In this document: in pieces, positions 8,465 to 19,300 of the stretch
How positions within the stretch are numbered: position 1 is the stretch's first letter
Layout: the number at the start of each line of letters is the position of its first letter
Notes under the pieces: generated by a model
Database searches by the model: none
What the model was told of the DNA's origin: nothing
What the model saw: only the letters and a program-made list of their open reading frames with translations
Made by a program: the position numbers and the translations under genes
NCBI GenBank assembly: GCA_022842065.1
Contig: JALHQH010000046.1
Coordinates: 1 to 64,000 of the forward strand
From: Caldilineaceae bacterium
GTDB lineage: Bacteria; Chloroflexota; Anaerolineae; Caldilineales; Caldilineaceae
Length of the DNA stretch: 64,000 bases
Direction: 5' to 3'

Positions 8465-11400
8465 CTACAATTCACCAGTTTTACGCTGCTCATCGAGTGC
8501 TACTATCCCTTTGGGCAGTATAACGGTAAAGGTGGTACCCGATCCAACCTGGCTGACAGGTGTGATCGTGCCGCCATGCAGCTCGACCGCTTGTTTGGTA
8601 ATGCTCAACCCCAACCCAGTGCCGGAAATTGTCCCAACATTGGTGGCGCGATGGAAAGGCTCAAAGAGATGTTTTAGATCGTCCGGGGGAATACCAATGC
8701 CTTCGTCGCGTACTTGTACGCACACTTGGTTGGCATCGTGCGTCAATATAAGGTTGATCAGCTTCTCATCGGCAGAATATTTCAGGGCGTTCAATAGTAG
8801 ATTGCTGATGACCTGGCGCAGCAACCGGCGATCAAATGCGGTAAGCACGGGCGCGGCGGTGCAGTGATAAACGATCCGATCGCGATAAGCGGCCTGACTA
8901 TCGAATTCCTCGGTAATCTCCTGGCAGAGGCTATCCAAATCGCCTGTCATTGGGTGAAATTCGACATGACCGGCTTGAATCCGGGCTAATTGCAGCACAT
9001 CTTCCATAATTTCTTTCATGTAGATGACCTGCTGCCGAATTTTGCTGAGGCGTACATCCATTTGCGCGGGGCCCATCTTATGGCGATAGTGGGTGAGGGT
9101 TTCGGTATTCGCCAGGATCACGGTCAGCGGTGTCCGAAATTCGTGGGATGCCATCGAAACAAAGCGTGACTTCAGTTCACCCAGCTCTTTTTCCTGCGCC
9201 AGTGCCAGCTTTAGCGCCGCTTCTGCCTGTTTGCGCTCGGTGATATCCAGGATGAAACTCATTACCAGCGGCGCGGGTTTCATCTCGATATAACTCAGTT
9301 GCAGGTCGATCGGGAAGATCGTTTGATCTTTGCGCTGCCCCTTTAGTTCCATGATCATCATACGCCGTTTTTCCGGGACTGTCGTATACGTTGTACGATG
9401 GTGCTCATGGGTGGTGCGCGATGCAGTGGGGACAAGCAGATCCACACATTGGCCGAACAACTCCTGGCGTGAATAGCCGAAGAGTTGTTCGGCTTGACGG
9501 TTGACCAGCACAATGTCGCCCGTCACTTCGGTGATAATCGTGGCGATGGGGGCCGATTCAATCAACTGTCTAAACTTTTCCTCGCTGGCGCGCAGGGCGT
9601 CTGCGGTTGCTTTGTGCTCGGTGATATTATGCGTAATGCCCACCAGGCCAATACATTCGCCTTTTAAGTTGCGCAACGGCACCTTGGTCGTTAAGGCCCA
9701 CATGAGACTGCCATCTTGCGCCAGTGAACGCTCTTCGGTCCCTAGAATGGGCAGTCCGGTTTGAAAAATTTGCACTTCATCTGCATAGAATTTGGCGGCC
9801 ATCGCTGCTGGAAAGAGATCTGCATCAGTTTTGCCCACGGCTGCTGCCGGGGTAAGAGCCCCCAAGGAGCGTGCGTGCGCGACATTATTGAGCACGATTC
9901 GATGATCGATATCTTTTACGTAAATAAAGTCGGGAACCGCATCAATCAGGGTGCGCAGCAGGTTGCGTTCCTCGGCAATCACTAGTTCGGCTTTTTTGCG
10001 CTCGGTAATATCGCGGATGATACAAACAATGTTGGTAACGGCGCGCGCGGAGCGATTGACCGGCGCAATACTAATTTCAACATCAAAATGAGTGCCATCA
10101 GCCTGGGTTGCTTGCGCTTCAACATGATGGGTCTGGTGTGTACGCACAACTTCGGCAATCGTGGCTGCCAGATCGATCGCGCGCTGCGGCTGAAAAAAGC
10201 TAGAAAGTTGCCGGCCAATATAAGTGCCGCCTGTGCCTGCGAAGAGTGTATCAAAGGCATGGTTGGCTTGCTGAATCCCTTGGTCGATATCGAGTAGTAG
10301 AATCGCGTCGCCGCTATGATTGAAGATCGCTTCCAGCCGATTCATCACCTTTTCCAATTCGGCGGTTCGTTCTACCACCCGCACTTCCAACAAGTCGTGG
10401 GCCTCTTGTAGCGCGCCCTTGGCCCGCTGCTTTTCGGTTATATCGGTGATGATCGAATAGAGTAAGTGTTTGCCTTCGCTCTCGACGGGGCCGGTAAAGA
10501 TCTCCACATTACGTGGTACCCCGTTGGCCCCCCGGTGGATAAATTCGCAGGATAACATCGTTGTCGCGGCGGCTTTCGCCATTTTCGTCTGCACTTCGTC
10601 CAGTGGGGAAAGGTTGATATCGAAGATCGTGAGCGTTTTAAGCACAGCGACCGCATAGCCATAAAATTGTCCAGCGGCGGGATTGGCATCCAGGATGCGA
10701 CCATTCTCTGGGTCGATAATCAACTTGGGTAAACCGTGCAGTTCAAACATTTGGCGGTAGCGCTGTTCGCCGGCACGCAGCTCCGCTTCGGCCAGTTTCT
10801 GTTGTGTAATATCAAAACCGACACATTGCACTTCGTCAACCATGCCCTCCTTGTTTGGCACGGCGATAAACTCCCAAATGGTCCAAAGATAACCGCCGGC
10901 TTGTGTCGATTTGCGTAGTTCTACCTGTACTGGTGTCCCGATCTGCGCCAGACATTGCTCAACCACGGCCTGCACTTTACCATGATCTTGGGGCAGAATC
11001 CTATGGAATGCAGAGACACCAACCAGCGAGGGCGTCACCCAGCCGAATTCTTTGATGTAGCGGTTATTGCAATAAGTGATATTGCCCTGCAGATTAACCC
11101 GGATGTTAAACGCCGTCTGCGAATCCACCAGCGAACGCAAGTAGGTTTCACTTTGCCGCAGTGCCTCATCTGCTTGCTTTTGGGCTGTGATGTCGCGTGC
11201 ACTGTCATTGAGCCGAATCGGGCGACCGCCTGCATCATAGTTCAGCCAAGCGCGCCGCTGTAGCCAGCGTACCTGCCCATCCGGCAAGATGATCCGATGG
11301 ACGAGTTCCATAAACCCATCCTGAAAGATGCGTTGCCTGGCGGCCAGCGTAACGGCTAGGTCATCTGGATGCACAACTTGCTGAAAGAAAAGTGGATCGG

Positions 11401-12832
11401 TCAAGAAGCGTTGGATCGGATAACCAAAAATTTGTGCAAATGAGGCACTGGCGTAAATCAGTTGTTGATCCGGCAAGGACAGGGAGACCAGCGCATCTTG
11501 CATGGTGTCCAAAATGCCATTGAGACTGGCTTGATAGGCCTGTAAGTCACTTTTTGCGGCCTGTAGTTGCGTTACCTGCTGCTCCTGCGCCGTGATATCG
11601 CGAATGACCGCAACAAAATTGGTTACGGTCGCCTGCTGATCAACGAGCGGGGTGATGCTCCATTGCAAGGTAAGGGGCGTACCTTGTTTGTGGTAACTGT
11701 GGGTCGTGCCGCGATAGACCTCGCCACGGAGCAGCAGTGCTTGTAGGGCGCAGATCTCTGCCTGCGTTTCGCTCGGGGTGCCAGAGAAGTGCAAGATGTT
11801 AATTTTTTGTGCCAGTGCTTCTTGTTGGCTATAGCCGGTAATGCGCGTAAACGCATCATTGGCAAACAGAATCGTCGGCTTTTGATCGAGGGGCGCATCC
11901 GTAATCACCACGGCATCATCCGTTTGGCGGATGACGGCGGCAAAGCGGTGCAATTCTTGCTCGGCCAACTTGCGCCGGCTGATGTCGTGGGCGAGTGAAA
12001 TAATGACAGTTTTACCTTGAAGCATGCCCAACCGCGCATGAACTTCAACGGGGATACGCGACCCATTGCGCGCCAGATGGATCTGCTCAAAGCTTACCTG
12101 TTCACCGCTTTGCAAGCATTCGATAATTGCCTGTTTCGGGGTTGGGGAGTCTGGCGCATCAATGGCGGCGAGGGTAAGCTGCAGCAGCTCTTCCCGGCTA
12201 TAGCCCAGTAATTGACAGGCACTCTCGTTCACTTCCAAGAGTTGCCCTGGCAAACCAGCATCATTCACTGCCAATACAAAGAGCGCATCCGTAATGCTGT
12301 CCGCGAGTAAGCGGTAGCGTTCAACGGTTGCTTGCAACTCAAGCTGGGCGGTTTTGCGCTCGGTAATATCGCGGCTGTTGACGAGGATGGCATGCAAGTC
12401 CGGGTTGTGCAAATAATTGACGGCTGTCATCTCCAACCAGAGCCAATGCCCAGCCTTGTGCCTGCCGCGAATCTCAAACGTCCGGTGTTCGCCAGGAGCG
12501 ACCAATAGTTCCTGCAACAAAGTACCTGCTAACAGGCGGTCATCTGGGTGGGTAAGTTCATTAATGCCGAGCTGGACATATTCTTGGACAGAATAGCCTA
12601 ACAGGCGAGTGATCGCAGGGCTGACATATTCGATGGCACCTTGATCATTGACCAGGGCAAAGGCATCCCAGCTATATTCAGCGATGTATTGCAAAATACG
12701 GGCATCACGGCTGGCGGTCGGTCGGTATTGGGCAAGTTGTGCTTCTAACGCGGCAATCTGTGCGCGTGCCTCGGCAAGTTCTACCTGTGTTTGGTCGAAC
12801 TGTGCTGTCAAACCTACCGTCAAATCTAGCAT
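8465..12832 (-). CDS. Sensor histidine kinase with nine PAS domains
   Basis: A 1455-residue soluble kinase with no clear membrane segment. After an N-terminal coiled coil (about 10-40) I count nine PAS/PAC units, each closing with a DIT-type PAC tail (for example DITERK, DITAQK, DITQQK). The dimerisation/phosphotransfer box SMASHEFRTPLT carries the phospho-accepting His, followed by a HATPase domain with the N box (LLNALKYSADE), DEGIGIPP and GTGLGLS. No receiver domain is attached and no response-regulator gene is adjacent, so the partner must be elsewhere. PAS units like these sense redox state, light, ligands or gases; which applies here cannot be read from the sequence. Confidence 0.95.
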   Translation of the reverse strand: MLDLTVGLTAQFDQTQVELAEARAQIAALEAQLAQYRPTASRDARILQYIAEYSWDAFALVNDQGAIEYVSPAITRLLGYSVQEYVQLGINELTHPDDRLLAGTLLQELLVAPGEHRTFEIRGRHKAGHWLWLEMTAVNYLHNPDLHAILVNSRDITERKTAQLELQATVERYRLLADSITDALFVLAVNDAGLPGQLLEVNESACQLLGYSREELLQLTLAAIDAPDSPTPKQAIIECLQSGEQVSFEQIHLARNGSRIPVEVHARLGMLQGKTVIISLAHDISRRKLAEQELHRFAAVIRQTDDAVVITDAPLDQKPTILFANDAFTRITGYSQQEALAQKINILHFSGTPSETQAEICALQALLLRGEVYRGTTHSYHKQGTPLTLQWSITPLVDQQATVTNFVAVIRDITAQEQQVTQLQAAKSDLQAYQASLNGILDTMQDALVSLSLPDQQLIYASASFAQIFGYPIQRFLTDPLFFQQVVHPDDLAVTLAARQRIFQDGFMELVHRIILPDGQVRWLQRRAWLNYDAGGRPIRLNDSARDITAQKQADEALRQSETYLRSLVDSQTAFNIRVNLQGNITYCNNRYIKEFGWVTPSLVGVSAFHRILPQDHGKVQAVVEQCLAQIGTPVQVELRKSTQAGGYLWTIWEFIAVPNKEGMVDEVQCVGFDITQQKLAEAELRAGEQRYRQMFELHGLPKLIIDPENGRILDANPAAGQFYGYAVAVLKTLTIFDINLSPLDEVQTKMAKAAATTMLSCEFIHRGANGVPRNVEIFTGPVESEGKHLLYSIITDITEKQRAKGALQEAHDLLEVRVVERTAELEKVMNRLEAIFNHSGDAILLLDIDQGIQQANHAFDTLFAGTGGTYIGRQLSSFFQPQRAIDLAATIAEVVRTHQTHHVEAQATQADGTHFDVEISIAPVNRSARAVTNIVCIIRDITERKKAELVIAEERNLLRTLIDAVPDFIYVKDIDHRIVLNNVAHARSLGALTPAAAVGKTDADLFPAAMAAKFYADEVQIFQTGLPILGTEERSLAQDGSLMWALTTKVPLRNLKGECIGLVGITHNITEHKATADALRASEEKFRQLIESAPIATIITEVTGDIVLVNRQAEQLFGYSRQELFGQCVDLLVPTASRTTHEHHRTTYTTVPEKRRMMIMELKGQRKDQTIFPIDLQLSYIEMKPAPLVMSFILDITERKQAEAALKLALAQEKELGELKSRFVSMASHEFRTPLTVILANTETLTHYRHKMGPAQMDVRLSKIRQQVIYMKEIMEDVLQLARIQAGHVEFHPMTGDLDSLCQEITEEFDSQAAYRDRIVYHCTAAPVLTAFDRRLLRQVISNLLLNALKYSADEKLINLILTHDANQVCVQVRDEGIGIPPDDLKHLFEPFHRATNVGTISGTGLGLSITKQAVELHGGTITPVSQVGSGTTFTVILPKGIVALDEQRKTGEL

Positions 12833-12909
12833 ACGATTACACTCTGCCTACCCGAATGGGTTGAATGAAGGAGTCACGCACGAAATCAAAGCGATGGTGC
12901 GCAAAAGCA

Positions 12910-12951
12910 ACAATGGACTAGTTGAAGCTTTCCATTCAACTAGTCTATTGT
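12910..12951. terminator. Hairpin between methyltransferase and histidine kinase genes
   Basis: Arms 12910-12926 and 12935-12951 pair at 16 of 17 positions (core GACTAGTTGAA). It lies between the methyltransferase stop and the kinase start and probably ends the upstream HAD/methyltransferase transcript. Confidence 0.5.
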
Positions 12952-13037
12952 ACTCCTTTCGTCAGCCGTTGGCCTCATATATTCGGCTGAATCATCCGTG
13001 CGGAGTGATGTAAAAGTGGCCTTAATCTTTTCCGTAA

Positions 13038-13856
13038 TCAGGGCTTGCGCGTACAAGTGGCCATAAAGGTCGGCATATAGGCATCAATGGCACGGCCTTG
13101 CCAATAATCCTCATAGAAGCCCGTCAGCATAAAGCCGGCGGCTAGTTGGCCCCCGATCTGGTCATCGAGCGTATGGCTAAATTCGAGTGGCTGCGCATCT
13201 GCGATATATTGTTGGCGCTCAGCCGCGGTCAGGCTGGCTAAGTCTGAATAGGGCAGTTTATGGCGCACTTGCAGAATACCATCATCAGCGGCCTGCTGGT
13301 CAAAAATGTAGGTGGCTGGGTTGCAGAAGCCGGCCATTAACATGCCGCCTGGCCGCAGCACGCGATAGGCTTCACGCCAAACCGGGTTGACATCGGGCAC
13401 AAAAAGATTGGAGCAGGGATGGACGATCAGCTCAAAACTCTGATCGGCGAAGACTCCCAGGTCACCCATATCGCCTTCCACAGTGTGAATTGCCAATCCT
13501 TCACGGTTGGCGACATAGCGATCTTGGGCCAACTGTTGCGGCGAGTTATCAAAGACAGTGACTTGAGCACCAGCCGCGGCCAGAATCGGCCCTTGTTGAC
13601 CACCCCCACCCGCCAGGCAGAGTACCGCGGCCCCCTGGAGTGGTGGAAACCAGTGGCGCGGCACAGCTTTGGTGGGGGTGAGGATGATCTGCCAATCACC
13701 CTTGCGCGCGGCGGCGATCAGGGCCGGGCTGACGGGGATGCTCCACTCGCTGCCGCGCTCGACCGCTTTGTTCCAGGCGTCGCGGTTGTAGGCGCGCAAC
13801 GAGCGATAGTCATCCGGCAGTTGATCGTTTATGTTGGCCATGTGCTGCTGATCCAT
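13038..13856 (-). CDS. Class I SAM-dependent methyltransferase
   Basis: The 272-residue protein has the Rossmann SAM-binding motif [13 protein letters not shown] (glycine-rich motif I), the acidic residue of motif II in VTVFDNSP, motif III-like VEGDMGDL, and [12 protein letters not shown] (motifs V/VI). It is of the methyltransferase-11 / UbiE-like type acting on a small molecule; the substrate is unknown. The start at 13856 (or the in-frame ATG at 13841) lies inside the 3' end of the HAD phosphatase gene, so translation is probably coupled. Confidence 0.85.
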   Translation of the reverse strand: MDQQHMANINDQLPDDYRSLRAYNRDAWNKAVERGSEWSIPVSPALIAAARKGDWQIILTPTKAVPRHWFPPLQGAAVLCLAGGGGQQGPILAAAGAQVTVFDNSPQQLAQDRYVANREGLAIHTVEGDMGDLGVFADQSFELIVHPCSNLFVPDVNPVWREAYRVLRPGGMLMAGFCNPATYIFDQQAADDGILQVRHKLPYSDLASLTAAERQQYIADAQPLEFSHTLDDQIGGQLAAGFMLTGFYEDYWQGRAIDAYMPTFMATCTRKP

Positions 13857-14524
13857 TGGTGTACATCGTGTAGTGATTTGACAACGCTGTGCAGTCGGCT
13901 GGCAACTTCGGGTGGGGGTTGAATCATATCGGGGATCATGATCGTCGTCATCCCCGCACTGCTGGCGGCAATCGCCCCGGCAACCGAATCTTCGAGCGCC
14001 AGGCAGCGGGATGGGGCTACGCCTAACCGTTCAGCTGCCAGCAAAAAGATATCGGGTGCTGGCTTGCCCTGTTGAATCTCATCCCCCGTGGTGAGGATGG
14101 GAAAGCGTTGCAGCAGGTTAGCCTTTTCAAGCGTAAAGCGCGCATCTGTCCGTTCGGTTGAGGTGGCAACAGCTTTGGGAATCTCTCTGGCTTCGAGTAG
14201 CGCGAGCAGTTCGAGCAGCCCCGGCTTCAGCGGGACCCCATGATGTTCGATCTCACGGTGCCAGTAGCCTTCCCAACTTGCTTTAAACGCGGGCATGGGG
14301 AAGGTGGGGCCAAGCGCTTCCTCTAACAGCACGTAACAATCAACAATGCGGCGGCCCGTGGTCGCCAGCAGCGTCTCTTCGGTGAGGGTATAGCCCAGCG
14401 CAGCAGCGGCTTCGCGCCAGGCGATATGATAGATCAACTCGGTATCAACCATGGTGCCGTCCATGTCAAAGATGACGGCGGCAAAGTTGGCCGGGGCAAG
14501 CGATTGTTGGGTTAGGCGCGACAT
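13829..14524 (-). CDS. HAD superfamily phosphatase (beta-phosphoglucomutase-like)
   Basis: The 231-residue form starts at ATG 14524, where GGGAG lies 4 bases upstream; a longer frame to 14587 has no such support. Haloacid-dehalogenase motifs are complete: [11 protein letters not shown] with the nucleophile Asp (motif I), ATSTERTD (motif II), the Lys in [12 protein letters not shown] (motif III) and [13 protein letters not shown] (motif IV). The helical cap places it with the sugar-phosphate phosphatases/mutases (beta-PGM, GPP-like). It overlaps the methyltransferase gene by 28 bases in the same operon. Confidence 0.9.
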   Translation of the reverse strand: MSRLTQQSLAPANFAAVIFDMDGTMVDTELIYHIAWREAAAALGYTLTEETLLATTGRRIVDCYVLLEEALGPTFPMPAFKASWEGYWHREIEHHGVPLKPGLLELLALLEAREIPKAVATSTERTDARFTLEKANLLQRFPILTTGDEIQQGKPAPDIFLLAAERLGVAPSRCLALEDSVAGAIAASSAGMTTIMIPDMIQPPPEVASRLHSVVKSLHDVHQWISSTWPT

Positions 14525-14612
14525 GGCTCTCCCTTTTGGTGTGCAAAGGTTGGTTAATTGGCAAACAACCCTGCAATTATACTGCATGAGCAGCTTTTCA
14601 AACAGCCTATAC

Positions 14613-14691
14613 TTTAAAGTTAGGACTTACGCAGCATACGGCGGCTGAGCTTGTCGAAGCCAGAGTATGCTGCGTAAGTCCTAACTTTAAA
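14613..14691. repeat. Palindromic MITE-like element A
   Basis: A perfect 27-bp inverted repeat (14613-14639 and 14665-14691) with outer end TTTAAAGTTAGGACTTACGC encloses a 25-base loop. Each end carries a TA step next to AAGTT, as expected of IS630/Tc1-like insertions. The repeat is non-coding and lies upstream of the HAD gene. It could alternatively form a bidirectional terminator. Confidence 0.55.
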
Positions 14692-14822
14692 CCTTAAATA
14701 GTCATAAGCAGGTTAATGTATTGTGGCTTGCTAGACAAATTGGCCTGCGCCTCATAAAATCAGCTCAGCGTATGGTATGTAGTTTCACTCTATTCTCTAT
14801 ATATGACTGAGGTATATTCTTC

Positions 14823-16157
14823 GTGAACAATCCATTTTTAGAAATTCTGATCATTTTCCTGCTGCTGCTGCTCAATGGCCTATTTGCCTTATCTGAAACG
14901 GCAATGGTTTCTGCACGGCGGGGGCGACTTCAGGCGATGGCAGATGCAGGCGATACGAACGCACGCATCGCGCTGGAAACAGCCCACAATCCGATGGATT
15001 TCCTTTCATCGGTGCAAATCGGGATTACCCTGATCGGCGTCCTGGCGGGTGTCTTCGGTGGCGCAACGTTTGCTGCAGCGATTGCCCAGTCGCTTCAAAC
15101 CATTCCCTATCTGGCCCCTTATGGCGATGCCATCGGCTTTGCCGTTGTCGTCCTGGTCATCACCTATCTTTCGCTCGTGATCGGGGAACTGGTCCCAAAA
15201 CAGATCGCCCTGACCAACCCTGAACGGATTGCCTCATTAGTCGCGCTGCCGATGCGTAGAATCGCACGCATAACCTCACCGGTGGTGACGCTGCTGACGG
15301 GTTCAACCCGGCTGGTGCTGCGGTTGCTGGGTATTTCGACCATCAATGAATCAACCGTTACGCTCGCAGAAGTACAAACAATGGTAGAACAAGCCACGTT
15401 AGAGGGTATCTTTGAAGCGTCAGAACAAGAGATGGTTGAAGGTGTCTTCAAGCTTGACTATATGCGCGTCGGCAATCTGATGACACCGCGCAGAAATGTG
15501 ATCTGGCTCTCTGTTGATGATCCTGTGGAAGAAATTTACCGCACCTTTGCAGAGAGCCCGCGCTCACGCTTTCCGCTCGTTGCGGGAAATCTAGACCATG
15601 CGCTTGGAATTATTCAGGTCAAGGATTTTGTCAATCTGCGCGAGGATGGGAGTATGATAAATTTACGTTCCATGCTTAGACCTGCTCTGCATTTCCCCGA
15701 AAGTATGTCTGTTCTGCAGGCGATTCAGGAATTTAAGAAAAGCCGAATCCACTTTGCCTTCGTTATCAATGAATATGGCGGTGTAGAAGGGATTATTACG
15801 CCCAATGACATTTTAGAAGCCATTGTCGGCGATATCGATGATCTGGATGAGCCGAATACATCCGGCATTGTTATCCGTGATGACGGTTCCTGGCTGCTGG
15901 ATGGCGCTTTATCGGTTGAGAAAGTCAAAGATGTGCTGCAGATTACGATGTTGCCAGGTCAAGAATCTTATCAGACATTAGGCGGCTTTATCTTGGACCA
16001 GTTTGGTGCCATCCCTGTCATCGGCCAAAACTTTACATGGGGTAATTATCGTTTTGAAGTGGTGGATATGGATGGCCTGCGCATTGATCAGGTGTTGGTG
16101 CAGAGCGCGTCGCCTACTGTAGCCGGTGGTAGTGATGACAAGCTGGTCGGTCGGTGA
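14823..16157 (+). CDS. CNNM/CorC family membrane protein (DUF21, CBS pair, transporter-associated domain)
   Basis: The only long plus-strand gene in the first 34 kb, with a GTG start at 14823 behind GAGG. The 444-residue protein has an N-terminal DUF21 membrane domain with about four helices (LEILIIFLLLLLNGLFALSE, IGITLIGVLAGVFGG, VVVLVITYLSLVIGELVPKQ), then two CBS motifs (about 200-320; VGNLMTPRRNVIWL and GVEGIITPNDILEAIVGDI) and a C-terminal CorC/HlyC domain. Such proteins are magnesium/cobalt-type transporters or their regulators; the older name hemolysin-like is misleading. It is monocistronic, with a strong hairpin after the stop. Confidence 0.93.
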   Translation: MNNPFLEILIIFLLLLLNGLFALSETAMVSARRGRLQAMADAGDTNARIALETAHNPMDFLSSVQIGITLIGVLAGVFGGATFAAAIAQSLQTIPYLAPYGDAIGFAVVVLVITYLSLVIGELVPKQIALTNPERIASLVALPMRRIARITSPVVTLLTGSTRLVLRLLGISTINESTVTLAEVQTMVEQATLEGIFEASEQEMVEGVFKLDYMRVGNLMTPRRNVIWLSVDDPVEEIYRTFAESPRSRFPLVAGNLDHALGIIQVKDFVNLREDGSMINLRSMLRPALHFPESMSVLQAIQEFKKSRIHFAFVINEYGGVEGIITPNDILEAIVGDIDDLDEPNTSGIVIRDDGSWLLDGALSVEKVKDVLQITMLPGQESYQTLGGFILDQFGAIPVIGQNFTWGNYRFEVVDMDGLRIDQVLVQSASPTVAGGSDDKLVGR

Positions 16158-16170
16158 ATTAGGGGTACAT

Positions 16171-16230
16171 AAACCTTGAAAAGGCAAAGCCGTTGGAAGC
16201 GCTTCCAACGGCTTTGTCTTTTTAAGGTTT
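16171..16230 (+). terminator. Long near-perfect hairpin after the CNNM/CorC gene
   Basis: A 60-base palindrome (30-base arms, two mismatches, core GCCGTTGGAAGC) begins 14 bases after the stop codon. Its plus-strand right arm contains CTTTTT, so it fits an intrinsic terminator. Confidence 0.75.
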
Positions 16231-16266
16231 ACTTTGATATGTATGGCAGGTCACGTCAGCGCTTTA

Positions 16267-16296
16267 ATTACCCATGATCAATTGATCATGGGTAAT
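16267..16296 (-). terminator. Perfect 30-base palindrome after the giant secreted-protein gene
   Basis: Two 15-base halves (ATTACCCATGATCAA and its complement) abut without loop, 11 bases past the stop at 16308. It is probably the 3' end signal of the giant gene, but without a T-run. Confidence 0.5.
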
Positions 16297-16307
16297 CGGC
16301 TGAGGGC

Positions 16308-19300
16308 TTAGCGGACCACCAACGGCAACATGATCTTGAAGGTGGTTACCACCGTATCATTGCTGGTGTCGGCATAGTCGGGGATGCCGTCGCCGTCGCT
16401 GTCAGCGGTGAGATTCTGATCCTTGGTCAAGATCCCATCATTGTTATCATCTTCGTCGAGCGCATTGCTGATGCCATCACCATCGGTGTCATCGTTGGTC
16501 GGATCACCATCACCGTTGAGATCTTCACGCTTGGTGGGGACGGTGTCGCCATCATCATCGCTGTCGAGATAGTTTGGCCGGCCATCGCCATCGGTATCAT
16601 CGTCGAGCAGATTCGTGTCGCTTGGATCCAACCCGCTGTTGTCGCGTTTGCTGGGAATCCCGTCACCATCATCGTCGGTATCCAGATAGTTACGGATGCC
16701 GTCGCCGTCTGTATCGCCCTGTGCTGATTCAGCCTTCGTCAGGACGCCATCACCGTCGTCGTCGGTGTCGAGGTAGTTTGGCGTGCCGTCACCATCCGTA
16801 TCCGGATAAGTGGCTGCCCCGGCGCGGCTCTGGGCATTGGCCAAAGCACTCGCTTCTGTATTCTCCTCCTTGGTCAAGACGCCATCGCCATCGTCGTCGG
16901 CATCAAGCTGATTCGGCAGGCCATCGCCGTCGGTGTCGAGGGTGCCATTGCCCTCGTCAGCATCCGCTACGCCATCGTTATCGTCGTCGGGATCCACATT
17001 GTTCGGCGTGCCATCGCCATCACTGTCCAGCGTGCTATCGGTGTCGAGATAGTTTGGCGTCCCATCCTGGTCGGCGTCATCATTGGTCGGATTGCCGTCC
17101 CCGTTGGCATCTTCGTCCTTGGTCAGGAGGCCGTCGTTGTCGTCGTCGCTGTCGAGATAGTTCGGTTTGCCATCGGTGTCGGTGTCGTCGTTGGTCACAT
17201 TGCCATCACCATTGCGATCTTCACTCTTGGTGGGGACGGTGTCACCATCATCGTCACTGTCGAGATAGTTTGGCTGTCCATCGCCGTCAGTGTCGTCGTT
17301 GGTCAGGTTGCCATCACTATTGAGATCCTCCAACTTCGTCGCCAGCGTGTCGCCGTCATCGTCACTGTCGAGATAGTTTGGCTTGCCATTGCCGTCGGTG
17401 TCGTCGTTTGCCACATTGCTGTCGCCGTTAACATCCTCATTCGCGGTCGGAATGGTGTCGCCATCGTCGTCGCTGTCGCGATAGTTGGGTGTGCCATCGC
17501 TATCGGTGTCATCATTGTGGATGTTGCCATCCTGGTTGACATCTTCATTGCCGGTGGTGACGCCGTCACCGTCGTTGTCAGCGGCCAGGCCATCCAGATT
17601 GTTGCTGTCCAGATAGTCCGGTTTGGTGTCGCCGTCGGTATCGAAGGCATCCGCCGGGTTGCCATCACCGTTGGGATCGGCCTGCTCTGCATTGGTCAGT
17701 GCCCCATCGCCATCATCGTCGGTGTCGAGATAGTTTGGTTTTCCATCACTATTGCTGTCATCCGGGCCCTGGCTATCGCCGTTGAGATCAAACTCAAACT
17801 TGTCACTAAGGCCGTCGCCGTCGCTGTCACCACCGTTGGCGTTGGCCGGGTTATCGACCGGGTCCAGGTAATCCTTGATGCCGTCATTGTCAGCGTCGGC
17901 GCTTGTGCCTTCGCTGCTAGTGAGCTTGCTGTCGTTGTCGTCATCTTTGTCGCGGTAGTTGGGCAGCGTATCGCCATCGGTGTTGAGTGCATCGGCTGGG
18001 TTGCTATCGCCATTCGGGTCGGCAAATTCCTGGCTCGTGGGAATGGCATCACCGTCATCATCGGCATCCCAGTAGTTCGGTTTCCCATCCTGATCGGTGT
18101 CATCTGGGCCTTGGCTGTCGCCGTTGACATCAAACTCGAATTTGTCGCTAAGGCCGTCGCCATCGCTGTCACCACCGTTGGCGTTAGCCGGGTTGTCGAT
18201 CGGGTCCAGGTAGTCCTTGATGCCATCATTGTCGGCATCGGCGGTGGCCCCTTCGGCAAAGGTATCCTTACCGTCGTTGTCGTCATCCTTGTCCAGATAG
18301 TTTGGGATGCCATCGCCATCGTGATCGACTGCATCATTCGGCCGATTGTCGCCATTCGGGTCTGGTTGTTCATCCTTGGTCAGGATGCCGTCATTGTCGT
18401 CATCGTTGTCGCGATAGTCGGGCTTGCTGTCCAAGTCACTATCATCAGGGCCAACGTTATCCTTGTTTACATCGTATTCGGCCCCATCAGCAATGCCATC
18501 CTTGTCGCTGTCCAGGTCCAAATAGTCTGGGGTGCCACTACCACCACTTTGCAGGGCATCGGCTGGATTGCCATCACCATTCGGGTCGGCATTTTCCAAG
18601 TTGGTCGGCAACCCGTCGCCATCATCATCATTGTCCAAGTAATTGGCTAACCCATTGCCATCGGTATCATCGGGTTTACTGGTATCACCATTGGCATCAT
18701 ACTCAAACTGGTCACGAATGCCATCGCCGTCGCTATCGCCACCTTGCTGACCAGTGGTGGTATCGTTGGGATCGAGGTAATCCGGAATTAAGTCACCGTC
18801 GAAGTCGCCGGCAGCAATTTCGACTTTGGTGAGTTTGCCGTCATTGTCGTCGTCGCTGTCCAGATAATCTGGCGTTTCATCTTGTTCAGTGTCACGGGCA
18901 TCGGTTGGGTTGCCATCGCCATTCGGGTCGGCAAATTCCTGGGTGGTCAGGACCGTATCGCCATCGTCGTCAGCGTCGAAGTAATTAGCCAGACCGTCAC
19001 CGTCAGTGTCATCGGGACCAACACTATCGCCATTGGCGTCAAACTCGAAGGCATCTTTAATGCCGTCACCATCGCTGTCACCACCATCGGGCGCGCTAGG
19101 GGCATCGGCAGGATCCAAGTAGTCAGGAATCTGGTCGCCGTCACCGTCGGTTGGATTGGTGGCTGGGTTGTTGTCTGCGTCAGCATTGCCATCTTCGGCG
19201 TTGGTCAGCTTGCTGTCATTGTCATCGTCATTATCCCGATAATTCGGTTTGTTATCGCCATCCGTATCCGGCAGCGCCGGCTCCTGACCACCTAAGCTGC

